A stretch of 64,000 nucleotides of DNA, from assembly GCA_023055355.1 (NCBI GenBank), contig JALJCS010000056.1:248001-312000 (forward strand). Direction: 5' to 3'. Positions 63,946 to 64,000 of this stretch are shown here, one piece after another (the first letter of the stretch is position 1; each line of letters opens with the position of its first letter). The notes beneath the pieces are model-generated. The model saw only the letters and a list, made by a program, of their open reading frames with translations. It did no database searches and was not told the DNA's origin. This stretch comes from Agelaius tricolor (lineage: Eukaryota > Chordata > Aves > Passeriformes > Icteridae). The position numbers and the translations under genes are program-made.

Positions 63946-64000
63946 AAGGATTAAGAGTATCAGAAAGGAAACTACAATTTGTGGAACCAGAAGTAAAATA
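63946..64000 (+). pseudogene. pol: A2 RT continuation, cut by window end
   Basis: LRVSERKLQFVEPEVK-type sequence matching A1 at about 37230-37275. The rest of A2, its 3' LTR and probably the missing ends of A3 and B1 lie beyond the window. Confidence 0.7.

Overview
The window looks like repeat-saturated heterochromatin of a bird, most likely a passerine (for example W chromosome or a similar ERV refuge). The evidence is a full-length CR1 LINE with the avian ATTCTGTG tail, a solo LTR of a type I know as common in songbirds, retroviral envelopes resembling avian alpharetroviruses, and no recognisable host gene in 64 kb. Almost every base belongs to a retroelement. I use these names: B1 and B2 are class I (gamma-like) ERVs with related gag-pol. 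A1, A2 and A3 are copies of a second class I family. K1 and K2 are class II (betaretrovirus-like, ERVK) elements.

Layout: (1) 1-1274 holds an LTR-like stretch and unassigned sequence. (2) B1 (+), 1275-11825, has a decayed gag, pol and an unfamiliar env; its 3' LTR is cut by A3. (3) A3 (-), 11826-14520 and 45314-48443, carries solo LTRs, one of which holds another. (4) A1 (+), 14526-45308, splits A3. It contains K1 near its gag start, a displaced RNase H/integrase piece, a solo LTR and a full-length CR1 (39672-43963). (5) K1 (+), 16516-33464, has gag, pro, pol and env; its env is split by B2. (6) B2 (+), 24138-32281, is nearly intact. (7) A2 (+), 48444 to beyond the window end, cuts off A3. 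It contains the very young K2 (50159-58849) and three further solo LTRs.

The nest is five deep: B1 3' LTR > A3 > A1 > K1 > B2. By-eye LTR-pair divergence follows that order (B1 about 7%, A1 about 6%, K1 about 5%, B2 about 1.7%), and K2's two 667-bp LTRs look identical.

The retroviral genes work as units: LTR promoter and poly(A) signal, tRNA primer site, splice donor, gag, pro/pol by recoding, then env. Four recoding arrangements are visible: A-AAA-AAC at gag/pro-pol in K2, G-GAT-TTC at pro/pol in K1, UGA-CUA-G readthrough at gag/pol in B2, and an MLV-like GGA-GGT context in A2 whose stop position is CAG. The least expected feature is a cysteine-rich accessory reading frame of about 100 residues, found upstream of gag in B1 and in the pre-env region of family A.
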